Positions 25,063-34,165 of a DNA stretch of 46,160 nucleotides are shown in pieces; positions within the stretch are counted from its first letter, which is position 1, and every line of letters begins with the position of its first letter. This stretch comes from Myxococcales bacterium. GTDB lineage: Bacteria > Myxococcota_A > Polyangia > Haliangiales > Haliangiaceae. Position numbers and translations under genes: made by a program. The DNA is taken from the NCBI GenBank assembly GCA_024222395.1, contig JAAEPE010000001.1:1-46160 (forward strand), in the 5' to 3' direction. The notes below the pieces were generated by a model. It was not told where the DNA came from and ran no database searches. It was given only the letters and a program-made list of their open reading frames with translations.

Positions 25063-25991
25063 GCGTTCGCAAAACTCCGCTGGTGCGCTGCGCGGCTCTT
25101 GAGCGCGAGGGCAGTGGGGCGGTTTTTCTCAAGCTTGAGTGCCTGCAGCGAACGGGCAGCTTCAAGCTGCGGGGCGCGACTCAGGCCATTGCACACCTTG
25201 GGGCGGCTTCTCGCTCTGTCGGGGTCGTGACTGCCTCGGCAGGGAACCACGGGGCAGGGCTTGCCTTGGCTGGCGGCAATGCAGGGGTTGCCGTGACTGT
25301 GGTGGTTCCAGAGCGAACTCCTGAGAACAAGCAGCAGCGCATGCTAGGGCTTAAGGCAGAACTCCTAGTCCAGGGGGCGGACTACGATGAATCGGAGCGC
25401 ATCGCCCGGCGCATCGCCAAAGAGCGCGGTGCCACCTTCGTATCTGCGTTCGATGATGAGAACGTTATTTGGGGCAATGGCGGCACGTTGGGTGTGGAGA
25501 TTCGCGAGCAATTGGCAGCACTGCCACAGGAAGAACTTCGCGAGGCGAAGCGCATTGTGGTGCCGGTGGGCGGCGGCGGCCTCATCGCCGGGCTCGCAAA
25601 TGAGCTGTGCCCAGCGGGGGTGGACATCCTGGGTTGCCAGCCCATCAACAATTGCGCGATGTACGACTCCCTTGCCCTGGGGCACTCTCTCTGCGAATAC
25701 GAGAAGGACTCCACGGTTGCCGAGGGCTGCGAGGGAGCTGTCTGCGAGCGCACCTATGCCATCGTCGCAAAGCACGAGCTCTCGATTGTCACGGTGAGTG
25801 AAGAAGCCATCCTCGACGCAGTTCGCTTCCTGTACAACGAGTGTGGTGTGGTAGCAGAAGCCTCTGCCGCCGTTGCCGTGGCTGCTCTGCGCAGTGAGGC
25901 ATTTAGTGCGAGCGGCGTCACAGTCGTTGTGATATCCGGAGGCAACATCGACGCGGCAAGCCTTGATACTCTCTTGGGCGAAGGTGTCTAG
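25059..25991 (+). CDS. Threonine dehydratase/serine racemase-like PLP enzyme
   Basis: A 310-residue fold-type II PLP enzyme. Features: Schiff-base lysine K36 in TGSFKLRGA, cofactor loop SAGNHGAGLA (59-68), phosphate-binding glycines PVGGGGLIAG and C-terminal VISGGNID. There is no ACT regulatory domain, as in catabolic threonine/serine dehydratases and serine racemases. It therefore probably deaminates Thr/Ser to 2-oxoacids or racemises serine; sequence alone does not decide. GTG start overlaps the rimO stop by four bases, and its own stop overlaps the start of the adenine methyltransferase. Confidence 0.9.
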   Translation: MSVRKTPLVRCAALEREGSGAVFLKLECLQRTGSFKLRGATQAIAHLGAASRSVGVVTASAGNHGAGLALAGGNAGVAVTVVVPERTPENKQQRMLGLKAELLVQGADYDESERIARRIAKERGATFVSAFDDENVIWGNGGTLGVEIREQLAALPQEELREAKRIVVPVGGGGLIAGLANELCPAGVDILGCQPINNCAMYDSLALGHSLCEYEKDSTVAEGCEGAVCERTYAIVAKHELSIVTVSEEAILDAVRFLYNECGVVAEASAAVAVAALRSEAFSASGVTVVVISGGNIDAASLDTLLGEGV

Positions 25992-27639
25992 CGAGCGTCC
26001 ATCCCGCCAACAGCTCGGTCAGTGGTTCACGCCGCAGCCCGTGGCTGATCTCGCGCTGACCCTGGCGCTTCGCGGGCGAAGCGAGAGTGCAGAGGTCCTG
26101 GACCCAAGTTGTGGGGACGGAGTTTTCCTTCGAGAGGCTGCCGCGCGTGGGCTCCCCCCCGCACAGCTCATCGGGGTGGATGTGGATCCTCATGCAATTG
26201 GGGCTGCAAAGAGTGGTCTCGTTAGTGCCAAACTCTACGAAGGCGACTTCTTTGATGGACGGAAACTCGGAGTGCCCGATGTATCAATCATTGTCGGCAA
26301 CCCTCCCTACGTTAGGCAGGAGCGACTGGATGCCAGCGCAAAGGAGGCGATTGTCGAGAGCGTACTGGCCGAGTGGCCTGAACTCGGTCGCGACTCGCTT
26401 GAGTCGCTAGTCGGTCGCAGCGACTTGGCAGCACCCTTTGTGCTTAGGCTCCTCGGACAGCTGGCACCGGGAGGCGTTGCTGCACTAGTTCTATCGTCGG
26501 CGTTCTTCGATTCTGGTTACGGGGCAGAGTTTTGGCGGTTGGCAGAGCAGGTGGCGTCCCTGCGACTCATCGTGGACGCCCCCGAGGAACGCTGGTTTGC
26601 TGAGGCGGCTGTGCATGCTGTCATCGCAGTCTTCGACGCAGCGCCAAGCGATACGCAGGTTGAGGTTGCGAGACTAAATCGCCCGACCTCGGAGGTCGCA
26701 GCTCATATGCGAGACGGAGGCGAACTCTCCGATGTAGCGGAGATGCGCCTCGCAAACCGCTCAGAGCCTCGTTCATGGTCCGCGACCTTGCGTGCTCCAC
26801 TGGCATGGCTCGACTTCGCTAGTATTGCTGCCCGCGCCCTGGTTCCTCTGGGAGAGCTCGCAACGATACGCCGCGGCATAACCTCTGGAGCAAACGACAT
26901 CTTCTACATTTCTAGAGAGGTCGCGCGCGAATGGAATTTGGACTCGCAGTTCTTGCGGCCCTTGCTCACCGCCCGAGGTAGGGCTGGCCATGGCCTAATC
27001 CGAATCGACTCAGACGAACTCGATCTCTTCGCCTTGGTCGTAGATGCGAATTGCGATCTCGCCTTGCACCCAGAGCTGAAACGGTATATTGAGAGTTTCA
27101 CTGAGGCACCAAGCCGCGGAACTCTTCGCAGCCGAAATCCCTGGTGGGCTCTGCGAACCAAGCCTGGGCACGTCTTCTTGTGCAAGGCCTACGGTGAGCG
27201 CTTCGTGCAGCCGTTTTGCAAGGACGCCATCGTCGCCGATCAGCGAATGTACTGTCTCGAGCCCAGAGCCGGCGTCGATCCAATGCTGCTCTCCGCCGTT
27301 CTCAATGCCATGCCCACGGCCTTGGCTCTCGAGTCTCTGGGACGAGCTTCGATGGGGCAGGGGGCCTTGGAGTGGACGGTTGGAGATGCTGCTGCTTTGC
27401 CCGTGCTCGATATCCGAAGACTGGCAAACCGAGGGCAGGTCAAGAAGGCCTTCGAAGGCCTCGCATCCCGGCCCATCGGAAAAGTGGCGGCGGAGGCGGA
27501 GGCCCTGGACAGGCAGGCTCTAGACCTGGCACTCCTGGCAACGTGGCCCAAATTGCTCAGCTCGCAGCAAGCGCTCACCCGCGCGTTGGTCGGTGCCTGC
27601 GCTGCCAGGCAGGCTCGCGCCAAAGCCGGGCTCCGCTAG
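25984..27639 (+). CDS. Orphan N6-adenine DNA methyltransferase, Eco57I/type IIG-like
   Basis: A 551-residue class I methyltransferase. N-terminal QQLGQWFTPQPVADL is typical of type I/IIG adenine methylases. Motif I is VLDPSCGDGVFL (residues 40-46) and catalytic motif IV is GNPPYV (NPPY 106-109). The last ~250 residues resemble a target-recognition region (around TIRRGITSGANDIFYIS) with the methylase end motif SMGQGALEWTVGDAAALPV. No endonuclease motif (PD-D/EXK) is visible and no restriction gene is adjacent. GTG 25984 overlaps the previous stop; an upstream TTG at 25963 is less likely. A second, distinct protein of the same kind is at 42727-44403. Confidence 0.88.
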   Translation: MSSERPSRQQLGQWFTPQPVADLALTLALRGRSESAEVLDPSCGDGVFLREAAARGLPPAQLIGVDVDPHAIGAAKSGLVSAKLYEGDFFDGRKLGVPDVSIIVGNPPYVRQERLDASAKEAIVESVLAEWPELGRDSLESLVGRSDLAAPFVLRLLGQLAPGGVAALVLSSAFFDSGYGAEFWRLAEQVASLRLIVDAPEERWFAEAAVHAVIAVFDAAPSDTQVEVARLNRPTSEVAAHMRDGGELSDVAEMRLANRSEPRSWSATLRAPLAWLDFASIAARALVPLGELATIRRGITSGANDIFYISREVAREWNLDSQFLRPLLTARGRAGHGLIRIDSDELDLFALVVDANCDLALHPELKRYIESFTEAPSRGTLRSRNPWWALRTKPGHVFLCKAYGERFVQPFCKDAIVADQRMYCLEPRAGVDPMLLSAVLNAMPTALALESLGRASMGQGALEWTVGDAAALPVLDIRRLANRGQVKKAFEGLASRPIGKVAAEAEALDRQALDLALLATWPKLLSSQQALTRALVGACAARQARAKAGLR

Positions 27640-27650
27640 GGACGCAAAGA

Positions 27651-28400
27651 TCACGAGCCGGTCGAAAGCTCTTTGCGACCGAGGCGCCAGATCGTGATGC
27701 TAGTCCAGAAGACGGAGAGTCCGAGAAGCCAGAGGAGGCTCGTTGCGAACGTATCTTGGTCGGCTCCGACGCCCGCTATCGCAACTACATTGTGCATGAC
27801 AGAGATTCGCGCTGCTGCGAAGGGCATCGCGCCGATGCTAAGATCGAGCACCATGAAGTAGGCAAGACAGACGGCAAGTGCGTGTTTTGGCATTAGGGTG
27901 CCAAGACACGAGGCGATGCAGCCGGTCGCAACGACGCCCAGGCCCATGGCCATGATGGCACTAGTAATCGCCCCTGGATCCGATACTTGGGCGATTTGGC
28001 TACCAAGTGCCAGGCATGCCGCCATCAAGACAATACCGACGAGGCCACCTATCAGAAGTTTTCCGGCGAGTATGGTCCACCTGGGAATGGGCCGAGACCA
28101 CAAATAGGTATAGGTCTTGTCTTCAATTTCCTCCGCTATGGCGGGGGCTGCGAGGAGGGACATCACCAAGAGTTGAATGTAGGCCGTGAGCTTGACGAAC
28201 CCGTCCCAAGCATCAGCGGGATTCTCAATGTACCTAATCCTCACCAGGAGGGGGAAAAGGGGAATCGCGGCAAAGAACGCGGCCACGTAGATTGTCTTCG
28301 AGCGCAGGAAGCGAGTCAGCGTGAGCCGGGCAATGGCCATCACCGCACCATGCGAGGTGGGCGCGTAGGCTGAGCCCCCCGGTACTTTCGCCTCACTCAT
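27651..28400 (-). CDS. ABC-2 type transporter permease
   Basis: A 249-residue membrane protein with about six transmembrane helices and the ABC-2 topology. The helix-loop AAPAIAEEIEDKTYTYLWSRPI after helix 2 is typical of this family (an internal coupling element where the ATPase docks). It is the last gene of the four-gene exporter operon and its start overlaps the upstream ATPase stop (ATGA). It presumably pairs with the ATPase at 28397-29320. Substrate unknown; such modules export lipids, antibiotics or proteins involved in gliding or development in related bacteria. Confidence 0.88.
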   Translation of the reverse strand: MSEAKVPGGSAYAPTSHGAVMAIARLTLTRFLRSKTIYVAAFFAAIPLFPLLVRIRYIENPADAWDGFVKLTAYIQLLVMSLLAAPAIAEEIEDKTYTYLWSRPIPRWTILAGKLLIGGLVGIVLMAACLALGSQIAQVSDPGAITSAIMAMGLGVVATGCIASCLGTLMPKHALAVCLAYFMVLDLSIGAMPFAAARISVMHNVVAIAGVGADQDTFATSLLWLLGLSVFWTSITIWRLGRKELSTGS

Positions 28401-29320
28401 GCTCGATCTCCGGTAAGAGTGTCGAAGAGGGCGCTGAGGTTGTTATCGGGACTGCTCATAGCGCGCAGTTTGATCTGCTCTTCGAGGCAGGTGGTTGCGA
28501 TCAGATCGTAACAATCGTTTGGAGATTCAGTTTCAACGACGAGGTGGTCGCGTGAAAACTCCATGTTGACGACGTGCTCCGCACTTGCCATCGACCTGGC
28601 TAGTACCCGAGGCTGATTGCACTCCACTCGGATTCTGTGTGGGTGTTTGTCAATGAGGCCTCGGATCTCTCGCAGGTTTCCCTCGGCCAAGACCTGCCCG
28701 CGGTAGATGACCATGATCTCTTCGGTGATGGCCTCGATCTCGTAGAGCACGTGGCTGGAGATGAGCACCGTCTTGCCGTCTTCGGCCATCTTCTTGACGC
28801 GCTCGACGATTCGCCTTCGCTCGAGCGGGTCGATGCCGGTGAGGGGCTCATCGAGCACTACGAGATCCGGGTTGTGCACGATGCAGGTTGCGAGCTTGGC
28901 GCGCTGTCGCATGCCTTTCGAAAAACCGGCAATCTTGCGCCCCATGGATTTCTCCAAGCCCATTTCGACAAGTGCGGCTTCCGCTGCTTGTTTGGCCTTC
29001 GGAACACCGGAGAGGCGCGCCATGGCAGTCACGAATTCGATGGCCGTGAGCTCGCCATAGACTTGCTCATGCTCGGGGCAGTAGGCAATACGACTGCGTG
29101 CGCGCGTCGAAGAAAATGGATCGTCGCCGAAGATCTTGATCGAGCCCCGAGACGGCCGCATGAGCCCGGCGACCATCTTCATGAAGGTGGATTTGCCTGC
29201 GCCGTTTGGACCGAGGAGACCGACGACGCCACCGCTAACATTCCAGGTTATCTCAGATACGCCGAGTACAGGGCCGTACCACTTGCTGAGCGATTTGGCG
29301 TCGATAACGGGAGCCGACAT
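28397..29320 (-). CDS. ABC transporter ATP-binding protein
   Basis: A 307-residue ABC-2 exporter ATPase. Walker A is GLLGPNGAGKST, signature is GFSKGMRQRAKLA, Walker B VVLDEPLTGIDP and the switch histidine is in LISSHVLYE. The C-terminal ~90 residues form the accessory domain common in CcmA/NatA-like ATPases. The open frame extends to 29692 but the true start is ATG 29320, which overlaps the upstream permease stop as TAATG; the upstream part is the antisense reading of that permease. Likely partner: permease 27651-28400. Confidence 0.95.
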   Translation of the reverse strand: MSAPVIDAKSLSKWYGPVLGVSEITWNVSGGVVGLLGPNGAGKSTFMKMVAGLMRPSRGSIKIFGDDPFSSTRARSRIAYCPEHEQVYGELTAIEFVTAMARLSGVPKAKQAAEAALVEMGLEKSMGRKIAGFSKGMRQRAKLATCIVHNPDLVVLDEPLTGIDPLERRRIVERVKKMAEDGKTVLISSHVLYEIEAITEEIMVIYRGQVLAEGNLREIRGLIDKHPHRIRVECNQPRVLARSMASAEHVVNMEFSRDHLVVETESPNDCYDLIATTCLEEQIKLRAMSSPDNNLSALFDTLTGDRA

Positions 29321-30222
29321 TAGCCACCTCCCATTCCGGCGCGCTGCGCTGCTCTCACTCGCCACATGATGAGTGAGATGGATACCGTGATGTAGCCCAG
29401 GATGGAGATGAGCGAAGCTGTGAGCGACGGTGCTTGGCTGCCGAAGAGGAAGTCGACTTCGAAGACGCCGCTGGAGAGCCCCGTGATGGCCGAGTTCAAG
29501 TTGAGCGCTGCTAATTCGGGACTCTGCGTGCCATGGGAAATTGCCGAGACGACTAAGCCAAAGACGAGGATGAAGGCTCCATAGCCGACGATGGCAGTGC
29601 GAGGCTTGCGGGTGATGGCGCCAAAGGCAAGGGCGACGCTTGCCTGCGCTAGGGTGACGAGGAAGCCAACAAGAAGGGAGCGGGGTAGCCACGAGAGCGT
29701 TTCCACCGTGCGGTCGATATCGCCGGTAAGGCCCAGTCGATAGATCGTGAGCAAGAATGGAGCTACCAGGAGAATCGGGGCGAGCAGGAAGAATGCACCA
29801 CCCAGTTTTCCTAGCACGTAGTCCATTGGGCGGACGGGCCGCGAGAAGTAAAACTCAAAGGCCCCCGCCTTTAGGTCGCGAGAGATTGTGCTTGCAAGGA
29901 TTGTCAGGCAAATCAGCAGAGAGGACCAACTGAAGAAGGTGTAACTCTGAGGAATAAGGCTGTCGGCGATGGTGCGGATTTGATTCCCCCCATCAGGCGA
30001 GGCGTCGACGAACATGGAGTTCCGGGAGAAGTAGATACCGACGCCAATGCCGACCATCGTTGCAAAGGCAGCCACCAATGGCATCTTGTAGCGCCACCAG
30101 CCCTTCCACGACATGGAGAGCATGTTGCGAACGATAACCTGCCACCGTGTGCCTTGCGAGCGACGCCCGCCGATGTAGCGCTGGTAGCCAAGATCGTGAA
30201 TCGCAGCCTGGCGATCGCTCAT
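29320..30222 (-). CDS. ABC-2 type transporter permease
   Basis: A 300-residue membrane protein with a ~45-residue cytoplasmic N-terminus (including YQRYIGGRRS) and six transmembrane helices. The coupling region is TISRDLKAGAFEFYFSRPV, equivalent to the family's EREEGTLEFLLSRPV-type element. Its ATG overlaps the stop of the upstream ATPase by four bases and its TAA overlaps the next ATPase start, so the four genes form one strictly coupled operon. Likely partner: ATPase 30219-31187. Confidence 0.9.
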   Translation of the reverse strand: MSDRQAAIHDLGYQRYIGGRRSQGTRWQVIVRNMLSMSWKGWWRYKMPLVAAFATMVGIGVGIYFSRNSMFVDASPDGGNQIRTIADSLIPQSYTFFSWSSLLICLTILASTISRDLKAGAFEFYFSRPVRPMDYVLGKLGGAFFLLAPILLVAPFLLTIYRLGLTGDIDRTVETLSWLPRSLLVGFLVTLAQASVALAFGAITRKPRTAIVGYGAFILVFGLVVSAISHGTQSPELAALNLNSAITGLSSGVFEVDFLFGSQAPSLTASLISILGYITVSISLIMWRVRAAQRAGMGGG

Positions 30223-31187
30223 ACCTGCCTCTCTCCTGATGGCGCTGCGGGCGCCTGCGCAAGGCCAGTTCCGACAACTCGGAGAAAGGCCTCTTCCAAC
30301 GTCTCTTTGCGAACTTCGAGGTGACGAAGTTGTGCCCCCGCAGTGTTGGCTTGGCGCATCACCAGGCTTGCGTCTTCACCGCTTGGAACCGTTACGATGA
30401 GTCGCTGGCCTGGACGATCTTCGACTTCGCACCCCGCTTTTTGCAGGACCTTGGCAAATTCATCGGTGGGATCGCGCATCTCGATCTCATAGGTGCACTC
30501 GTTGACCCCGCTACCGGAACTGCGCAGCTCCTCTATGGTTCCTGTGAACTTGAGCATGCCCTGTTGCATGATGATGACCTGGTCACAAATGCGATCGACG
30601 TCGGGCAGAAGGTGCGTTGAGATGATGATCGAACAGCCGCGTTTCTTCGGTAGATCCATGATGAGATCGAGCATCTCGTCGCGACTTCGCGGGTCCAAGC
30701 CGTTGGTGGGCTCATCGAGAAACAGAAGCTCTGGGTCGTGCACCAGTGCTTGGGCGAGTTTCACGCGCTGCTTTAGACCGGTCGAGTAGCCCTCAACTTT
30801 GAGGTAGCGCTTGTCCTCTAGCCCAGCGTAGTAGAGCGCTGCGTGAGCTCGCTGCATTGCCTCGTCGCGGGGGAGGCCACTGAGCTCGGCCGCGAAGCAG
30901 CAGAGCTCGACTGCCGTTAGCCCGGATAGATACGAGTCCATCTCCGGCATGTAGCCAACCCTGTCTCGTATCCTGAACGACTCGCTCTTCGTGCTGAGCC
31001 CCAGGACCTTGGCGTCGCCGTCGTGGGGAGTGAGGCCAAGCAGGCATTTGAGCATCGTCGACTTGCCTGCACCGTTTGGGCCGAGCAGGCCGATGACATT
31101 GCCGGAAATCTCGGCCGTGAGCCCCTTGAGTGCGTGTATGGAACCGTAGCTCTTAGAAAGGTTCTGAAGTTGAATGATGGCACTCAT
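30219..31187 (-). CDS. ABC transporter ATP-binding protein
   Basis: A 322-residue ABC ATPase, first gene of the exporter operon. Walker A GLLGPNGAGKST, signature YSTGLKQRVKLA, Walker B LLFLDEPTNGLDP and H-loop IISTHLLPD are all intact. It has a long C-terminal accessory domain ending in an Ala/Pro-rich tail. It is clearly paralogous to the second ATPase of the operon. No promoter is obvious in the 29 bases before the next upstream gene's end, so the operon may be read together with the lipoprotein, rlpA and cytochrome genes upstream. Confidence 0.95.
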   Translation of the reverse strand: MSAIIQLQNLSKSYGSIHALKGLTAEISGNVIGLLGPNGAGKSTMLKCLLGLTPHDGDAKVLGLSTKSESFRIRDRVGYMPEMDSYLSGLTAVELCCFAAELSGLPRDEAMQRAHAALYYAGLEDKRYLKVEGYSTGLKQRVKLAQALVHDPELLFLDEPTNGLDPRSRDEMLDLIMDLPKKRGCSIIISTHLLPDVDRICDQVIIMQQGMLKFTGTIEELRSSGSGVNECTYEIEMRDPTDEFAKVLQKAGCEVEDRPGQRLIVTVPSGEDASLVMRQANTAGAQLRHLEVRKETLEEAFLRVVGTGLAQAPAAPSGERQV

Positions 31188-31216
31188 AGGCGATGCAGAG
31201 CGGTAGTAGCTTATAC

Positions 31217-31771
31217 TTATAGTCGTCGGGCCTGCCAGTCGCCCCTTGTGTCTTTGATGGTTATCTCCATCTCGTAGGACTCAGGGGCCACCTCTGAGCG
31301 ATTCGCTCCGAGTCTTTCTTCGATAATACTGCAGCGAAACTTGGTGCCGGGAACAGCGAATCTGAGGCGCGCGCCGCAATCGACCCCAACCTTCTTGCCG
31401 GTCTCATCCAAGATCCGTCCTGCCAAGCCTCGCTCGACTCGCTCAGCTGTCTGCACGTCACTGGCGTGTTCCATCCGGATGTCGCCAGTATCGGAGGTCT
31501 GGTGGACGCGAAGTTCGATCTCCAACCCCTTCGATTCGGCGATTAGCGCTTTGCAAATGAAGTTCGTGCCCGCCTTCATTTCGATGCCGCTTGGGCATGT
31601 GATGCTCTCGGCCAGAAGTGACTGTTTCTCGAGCCATTCGCCGAGCACCTTCTCACCTTTCCTGGTGTTGAGAAGGTTGTCGTTATTACCGCATGAGCCC
31701 TCGAACTTGCAGCCACAGAACAAGAAGAGCAGAGACCAGAGTACAACACGACCGCTTCGCATATCGGGCAC
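31217..31771 (-). CDS. Lipoprotein with two DUF4333-like domains
   Basis: A 184-residue exported protein with a hydrophobic signal ending in FLFCGC (cysteine about residue 21). The mature part contains two similar units: CPSGIEMKAGTNFICKALI and CGARLRFAVPGTKFRCSII. Each shows the Cys ... G-T-x-F-x-C arrangement of the DUF4333 domain, whose two cysteines are expected to pair. Function is unknown. The start could be residue 4 (MRSGRVV). It lies between rlpA and the ABC operon, 46 bases after rlpA. Confidence 0.75.
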   Translation of the reverse strand: MPDMRSGRVVLWSLLFLFCGCKFEGSCGNNDNLLNTRKGEKVLGEWLEKQSLLAESITCPSGIEMKAGTNFICKALIAESKGLEIELRVHQTSDTGDIRMEHASDVQTAERVERGLAGRILDETGKKVGVDCGARLRFAVPGTKFRCSIIEERLGANRSEVAPESYEMEITIKDTRGDWQARRL

Positions 31772-31788
31772 CCTACGTCACCAGGAGA

Positions 31789-31807
31789 GTGGTGTAAAAT
31801 ACACCAC
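31789..31807. promoter_or_regulatory. Short perfect palindromic hairpin, possible operator
   Basis: GTGGTGTA-AAA-TACACCAC: 8-bp perfect arms around a 3-base loop, in the 46-base gap between rlpA and the DUF4333-like gene. It lies 18 bases upstream of the latter's start. It may be a regulator site or a small transcript hairpin; no U-run follows. Confidence 0.4.
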
Positions 31808-31817
31808 GCCCCAACAG

Positions 31818-32207
31818 CTAGGAAGGGCCGCTCAAGACCTCAAGACGAATGCGGACTACGCCGGCCCGCTTCATTCCAATCATCTCTGCAGCTGCCTCGG
31901 AGAGGTCGACAATGCGTTCGCGACGCCCAAATGGCCCGCGGTCGGTAATGCGAACGACCACCGATTTCTGGTTGCTCAAGTTGGTTACGCGTACCTTAGT
32001 GCCAAAGGGCAGGGTGCGATGCGCTGCCGTGAGTGCGCGCTTGTCGAAGCGCTCCCCCGATGCGGTCTTGCGACCGTGATACTTGCCTCCATACCATGAG
32101 GCCTTGCCTGTGGCGCTGCTGCCTGGCGTCTTCGATATCGGGGCTTTGCCACCGCACGAGAGTGCCGAGATCAGACAAACTCCCAATATCCAGTAGAACT
32201 GTCGCAT
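31818..32207 (-). CDS. rlpA: RlpA-like septal-ring lytic transglycosylase lipoprotein
   Basis: A 129-residue lipoprotein consisting of a signal (lipobox ALSC, then GGK) and a double-psi beta-barrel (DPBB) domain. Motifs: [36 protein letters not shown] and [19 protein letters not shown]. In known RlpA proteins this domain cleaves glycan strands lacking stem peptides at the septum. The C-terminal SPOR domain of long RlpA forms is absent, so septal targeting must differ. The open frame extends upstream to 32399, but ATG 32207, 4 bases after the cytochrome gene stop, gives a proper signal peptide. Confidence 0.93.
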   Translation of the reverse strand: MRQFYWILGVCLISALSCGGKAPISKTPGSSATGKASWYGGKYHGRKTASGERFDKRALTAAHRTLPFGTKVRVTNLSNQKSVVVRITDRGPFGRRERIVDLSEAAAEMIGMKRAGVVRIRLEVLSGPS

Positions 32208-32211
32208 TGTT

Positions 32212-33936
32212 CTACTTCGGGCAGTTCTGGCCAATTGAGACACTGGCCTTTTCACGAGCCTCAGCTCGCAAGCTCTCGCCGGTCGCTCCTTCGCCAAGCT
32301 CGGTTCTGAAGTCGGCTCCGTGGCCAGGGCCGGTGATGTCGCGCAAGTACGCCTTGTACTCGAAAGTATCGCTGTGCTTTTTGGTATGGCATTGAGCACA
32401 AACCGATGCCTCGGGGCTGCGCGCCATCATTGCCCTCTTGTCTCCCTTTTTCGAGTCGGAATGAGCACTTCCTGGCCCATGACACTGCTCGCACTGCACG
32501 TCCCGCAAGGTATCGTTGAAGGCGATGTTCGAACCGCCAGGCTTCTCAAATCCGGTGACGTGGCAGCCAATGCAATCGAAATCGAATTCCTTTCCGAGCC
32601 CCTCAAGAGTCTCCCAGGCTTTTGCGTGCATGGTGCCCTGCCAAAATTCGAAGGCCTCCTCGTGACACATCTCGCAAATCTCGGATCCAACGTAGGAGGC
32701 CTCACCCTTGGGCACCGCCACGGGCTTCTTGCCTACTGCAGCCTTCACATTGGCGAGGCCTGATTCCCGGTCGTAGGCACGCTTGGCCTCGACAAGATTT
32801 GTTTGGCAATCGAGCCCCTTGTGGATCTTGAGTTGGGCCAGCGTGAAGTAGTTGCCATCGCTAGGTGGCCGCAGAGGCGATTTTCTTAGCTCCGCGATCT
32901 CCTGAGCCGTGGTCACGGCCTCGGCCCTCTTCTTTGCGATGAATGCCGCGTCGGCACCGGGCTCATTGCTCCACTTCTCGATACTCGCTTTGAGGTCACT
33001 CAGCTCAACTACAAGTCGCTCCGCGTCTTCAGCCGCCCGAACTTCGCCCAGCGCATCGGCAAACGCACCATTGGTTCGGCGGTTCAGTCTGAGACGGCTT
33101 ATGACCTGGCCTCGGTTTGCAGGCATGAAGAGCCAGGTATCTCGCACCCGCATAGGCTCGGAGCGAACTCTATTCGGCTTCGGGAGATTCTGGGAAATCA
33201 GGACAAAGTCCATACCCTCGACTGTCTTCGCGAGGTCGCGAGCTTCATCCTTGCCCATGTGGGCAAGGGCGATAGTCACCTGTGCGCCGCGGGCTTTCAG
33301 GTCGGTGATGGCCTTGGTGGCTGCCTCGGCTGGATCGGTTGCGGAAATATTGAAGGAGGACAGTGCATCCGGGGATAGGACGCCGAAGACGCCTACCTTC
33401 ATGCCACCCGCATCGATGATCTCCGGCGCCTGTAGTGCTACGCCTGAGCCCTCTGCCAGATTGACCGCGTGTCTTGGGGGCGAGACCTTGTCCGCGCCCT
33501 GCCCAAAGTCATAGGGCCCAAGACCCATGGCACTCACCAGCAAGTCGTCTCGAAATGCCGTCTCGATGAGTTGAGACTTCAGAACTTCTTGTGCCCTTGT
33601 ATTATCGGTGAGATGGACCTGCGTATATAAGGTCGAGCCGCCGTCTAATACCAAGACTGGCCCCGCGGCACGAGCCCGCTTGATGAGTTCGCTAGTGCGC
33701 GCCAAATCACCGAGAGGGTCTGAGGTACAGCCACATGGTTCGGTGCTCCCCTTCATTTCTGCCGTGAGAAAGATGGTGAGGTCTGGGCTGGCCTTGGGCG
33801 TTGGCTGTGTCGGCGTCGGTTTGGAAGACGTGCCGCTTGTCGAGCTTGAAGAGCACGCTCCCCATAGGCTCGCTGAGACAAAAACGGCAATCGCCTGCTG
33901 GGCCACGTGACGCATGCCATGCATATAGCACTGCAA
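32212..33936 (-). CDS. Lipoprotein with degenerate metallophosphatase-like domain and tetraheme cytochrome c domain
   Basis: A 574-residue exported protein (lipobox LWGACSSSS). Residues ~50-330 follow the 5'-nucleotidase/metallophosphatase fold order, but the usual metal ligands appear altered: DGGSTLY where D-A-G-D-x-F is expected and GPYDFG where G-N-H-E-F-D is expected; the family's [15 protein letters not shown] is kept. The C-terminal third has four heme c sites: CEMCH, CIGCH, CEQCH and CAQCH. This domain pair is known in deltaproteobacteria and planctomycetes, with no settled function. Starts at residues 5 or 8 are also possible. rlpA follows after 4 bases. Confidence 0.88.
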   Translation of the reverse strand: MQCYMHGMRHVAQQAIAVFVSASLWGACSSSSTSGTSSKPTPTQPTPKASPDLTIFLTAEMKGSTEPCGCTSDPLGDLARTSELIKRARAAGPVLVLDGGSTLYTQVHLTDNTRAQEVLKSQLIETAFRDDLLVSAMGLGPYDFGQGADKVSPPRHAVNLAEGSGVALQAPEIIDAGGMKVGVFGVLSPDALSSFNISATDPAEAATKAITDLKARGAQVTIALAHMGKDEARDLAKTVEGMDFVLISQNLPKPNRVRSEPMRVRDTWLFMPANRGQVISRLRLNRRTNGAFADALGEVRAAEDAERLVVELSDLKASIEKWSNEPGADAAFIAKKRAEAVTTAQEIAELRKSPLRPPSDGNYFTLAQLKIHKGLDCQTNLVEAKRAYDRESGLANVKAAVGKKPVAVPKGEASYVGSEICEMCHEEAFEFWQGTMHAKAWETLEGLGKEFDFDCIGCHVTGFEKPGGSNIAFNDTLRDVQCEQCHGPGSAHSDSKKGDKRAMMARSPEASVCAQCHTKKHSDTFEYKAYLRDITGPGHGADFRTELGEGATGESLRAEAREKASVSIGQNCPK

Positions 33937-34011
33937 AGCTAGGCCGGCGAATGGCGCTTGCAGGGGGGGCTCCCCACTGCTTTCGCTTCGCGTAAACCCC
34001 GATTGCTCCCT

Positions 34012-34037
34012 GGGTACTTGCCTTCAGGCAAGCGCCC
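34012..34037. promoter_or_regulatory. Hairpin just upstream of the rpsP promoter
   Basis: GGG-TA-CTTGCC-TTCA-GGCAAG-CG-CCC: a 6-bp stem plus an outer 3-4 bp stem. It ends 12 bases before the -35 box of the ribosomal operon. It may bind a regulator or belong to an upstream transcript; evidence is only the symmetry. Confidence 0.35.
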
Positions 34038-34049
34038 TACATACGAGGC

Positions 34050-34078
34050 TTGACACCCAACAGGCCCCCGAGTAGATT
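34050..34078 (+). promoter_or_regulatory. Sigma-70-type promoter of the rpsP-yraN operon
   Basis: A perfect TTGACA (34050-34055), 17-base spacer and TAGATT (34073-34078). The expected start is near 34085, giving a leader of about 80 bases before the rpsP ATG. Confidence 0.8.
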
Positions 34079-34165
34079 GCCGCGTCCTAACCACTCGAAC
34101 CTCGAGATTTCACACCTTTGAGTGATCGTCGGGCTAGAGATATCGAGAAAAAAGAGAACAATCCA

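Noticed and set aside
29321..29692. N-terminal extension of the second ABC ATPase
   Set aside because: It reads His/Arg/Ser-rich nonsense over the permease gene; the ATPase fold starts at ATG 29320.
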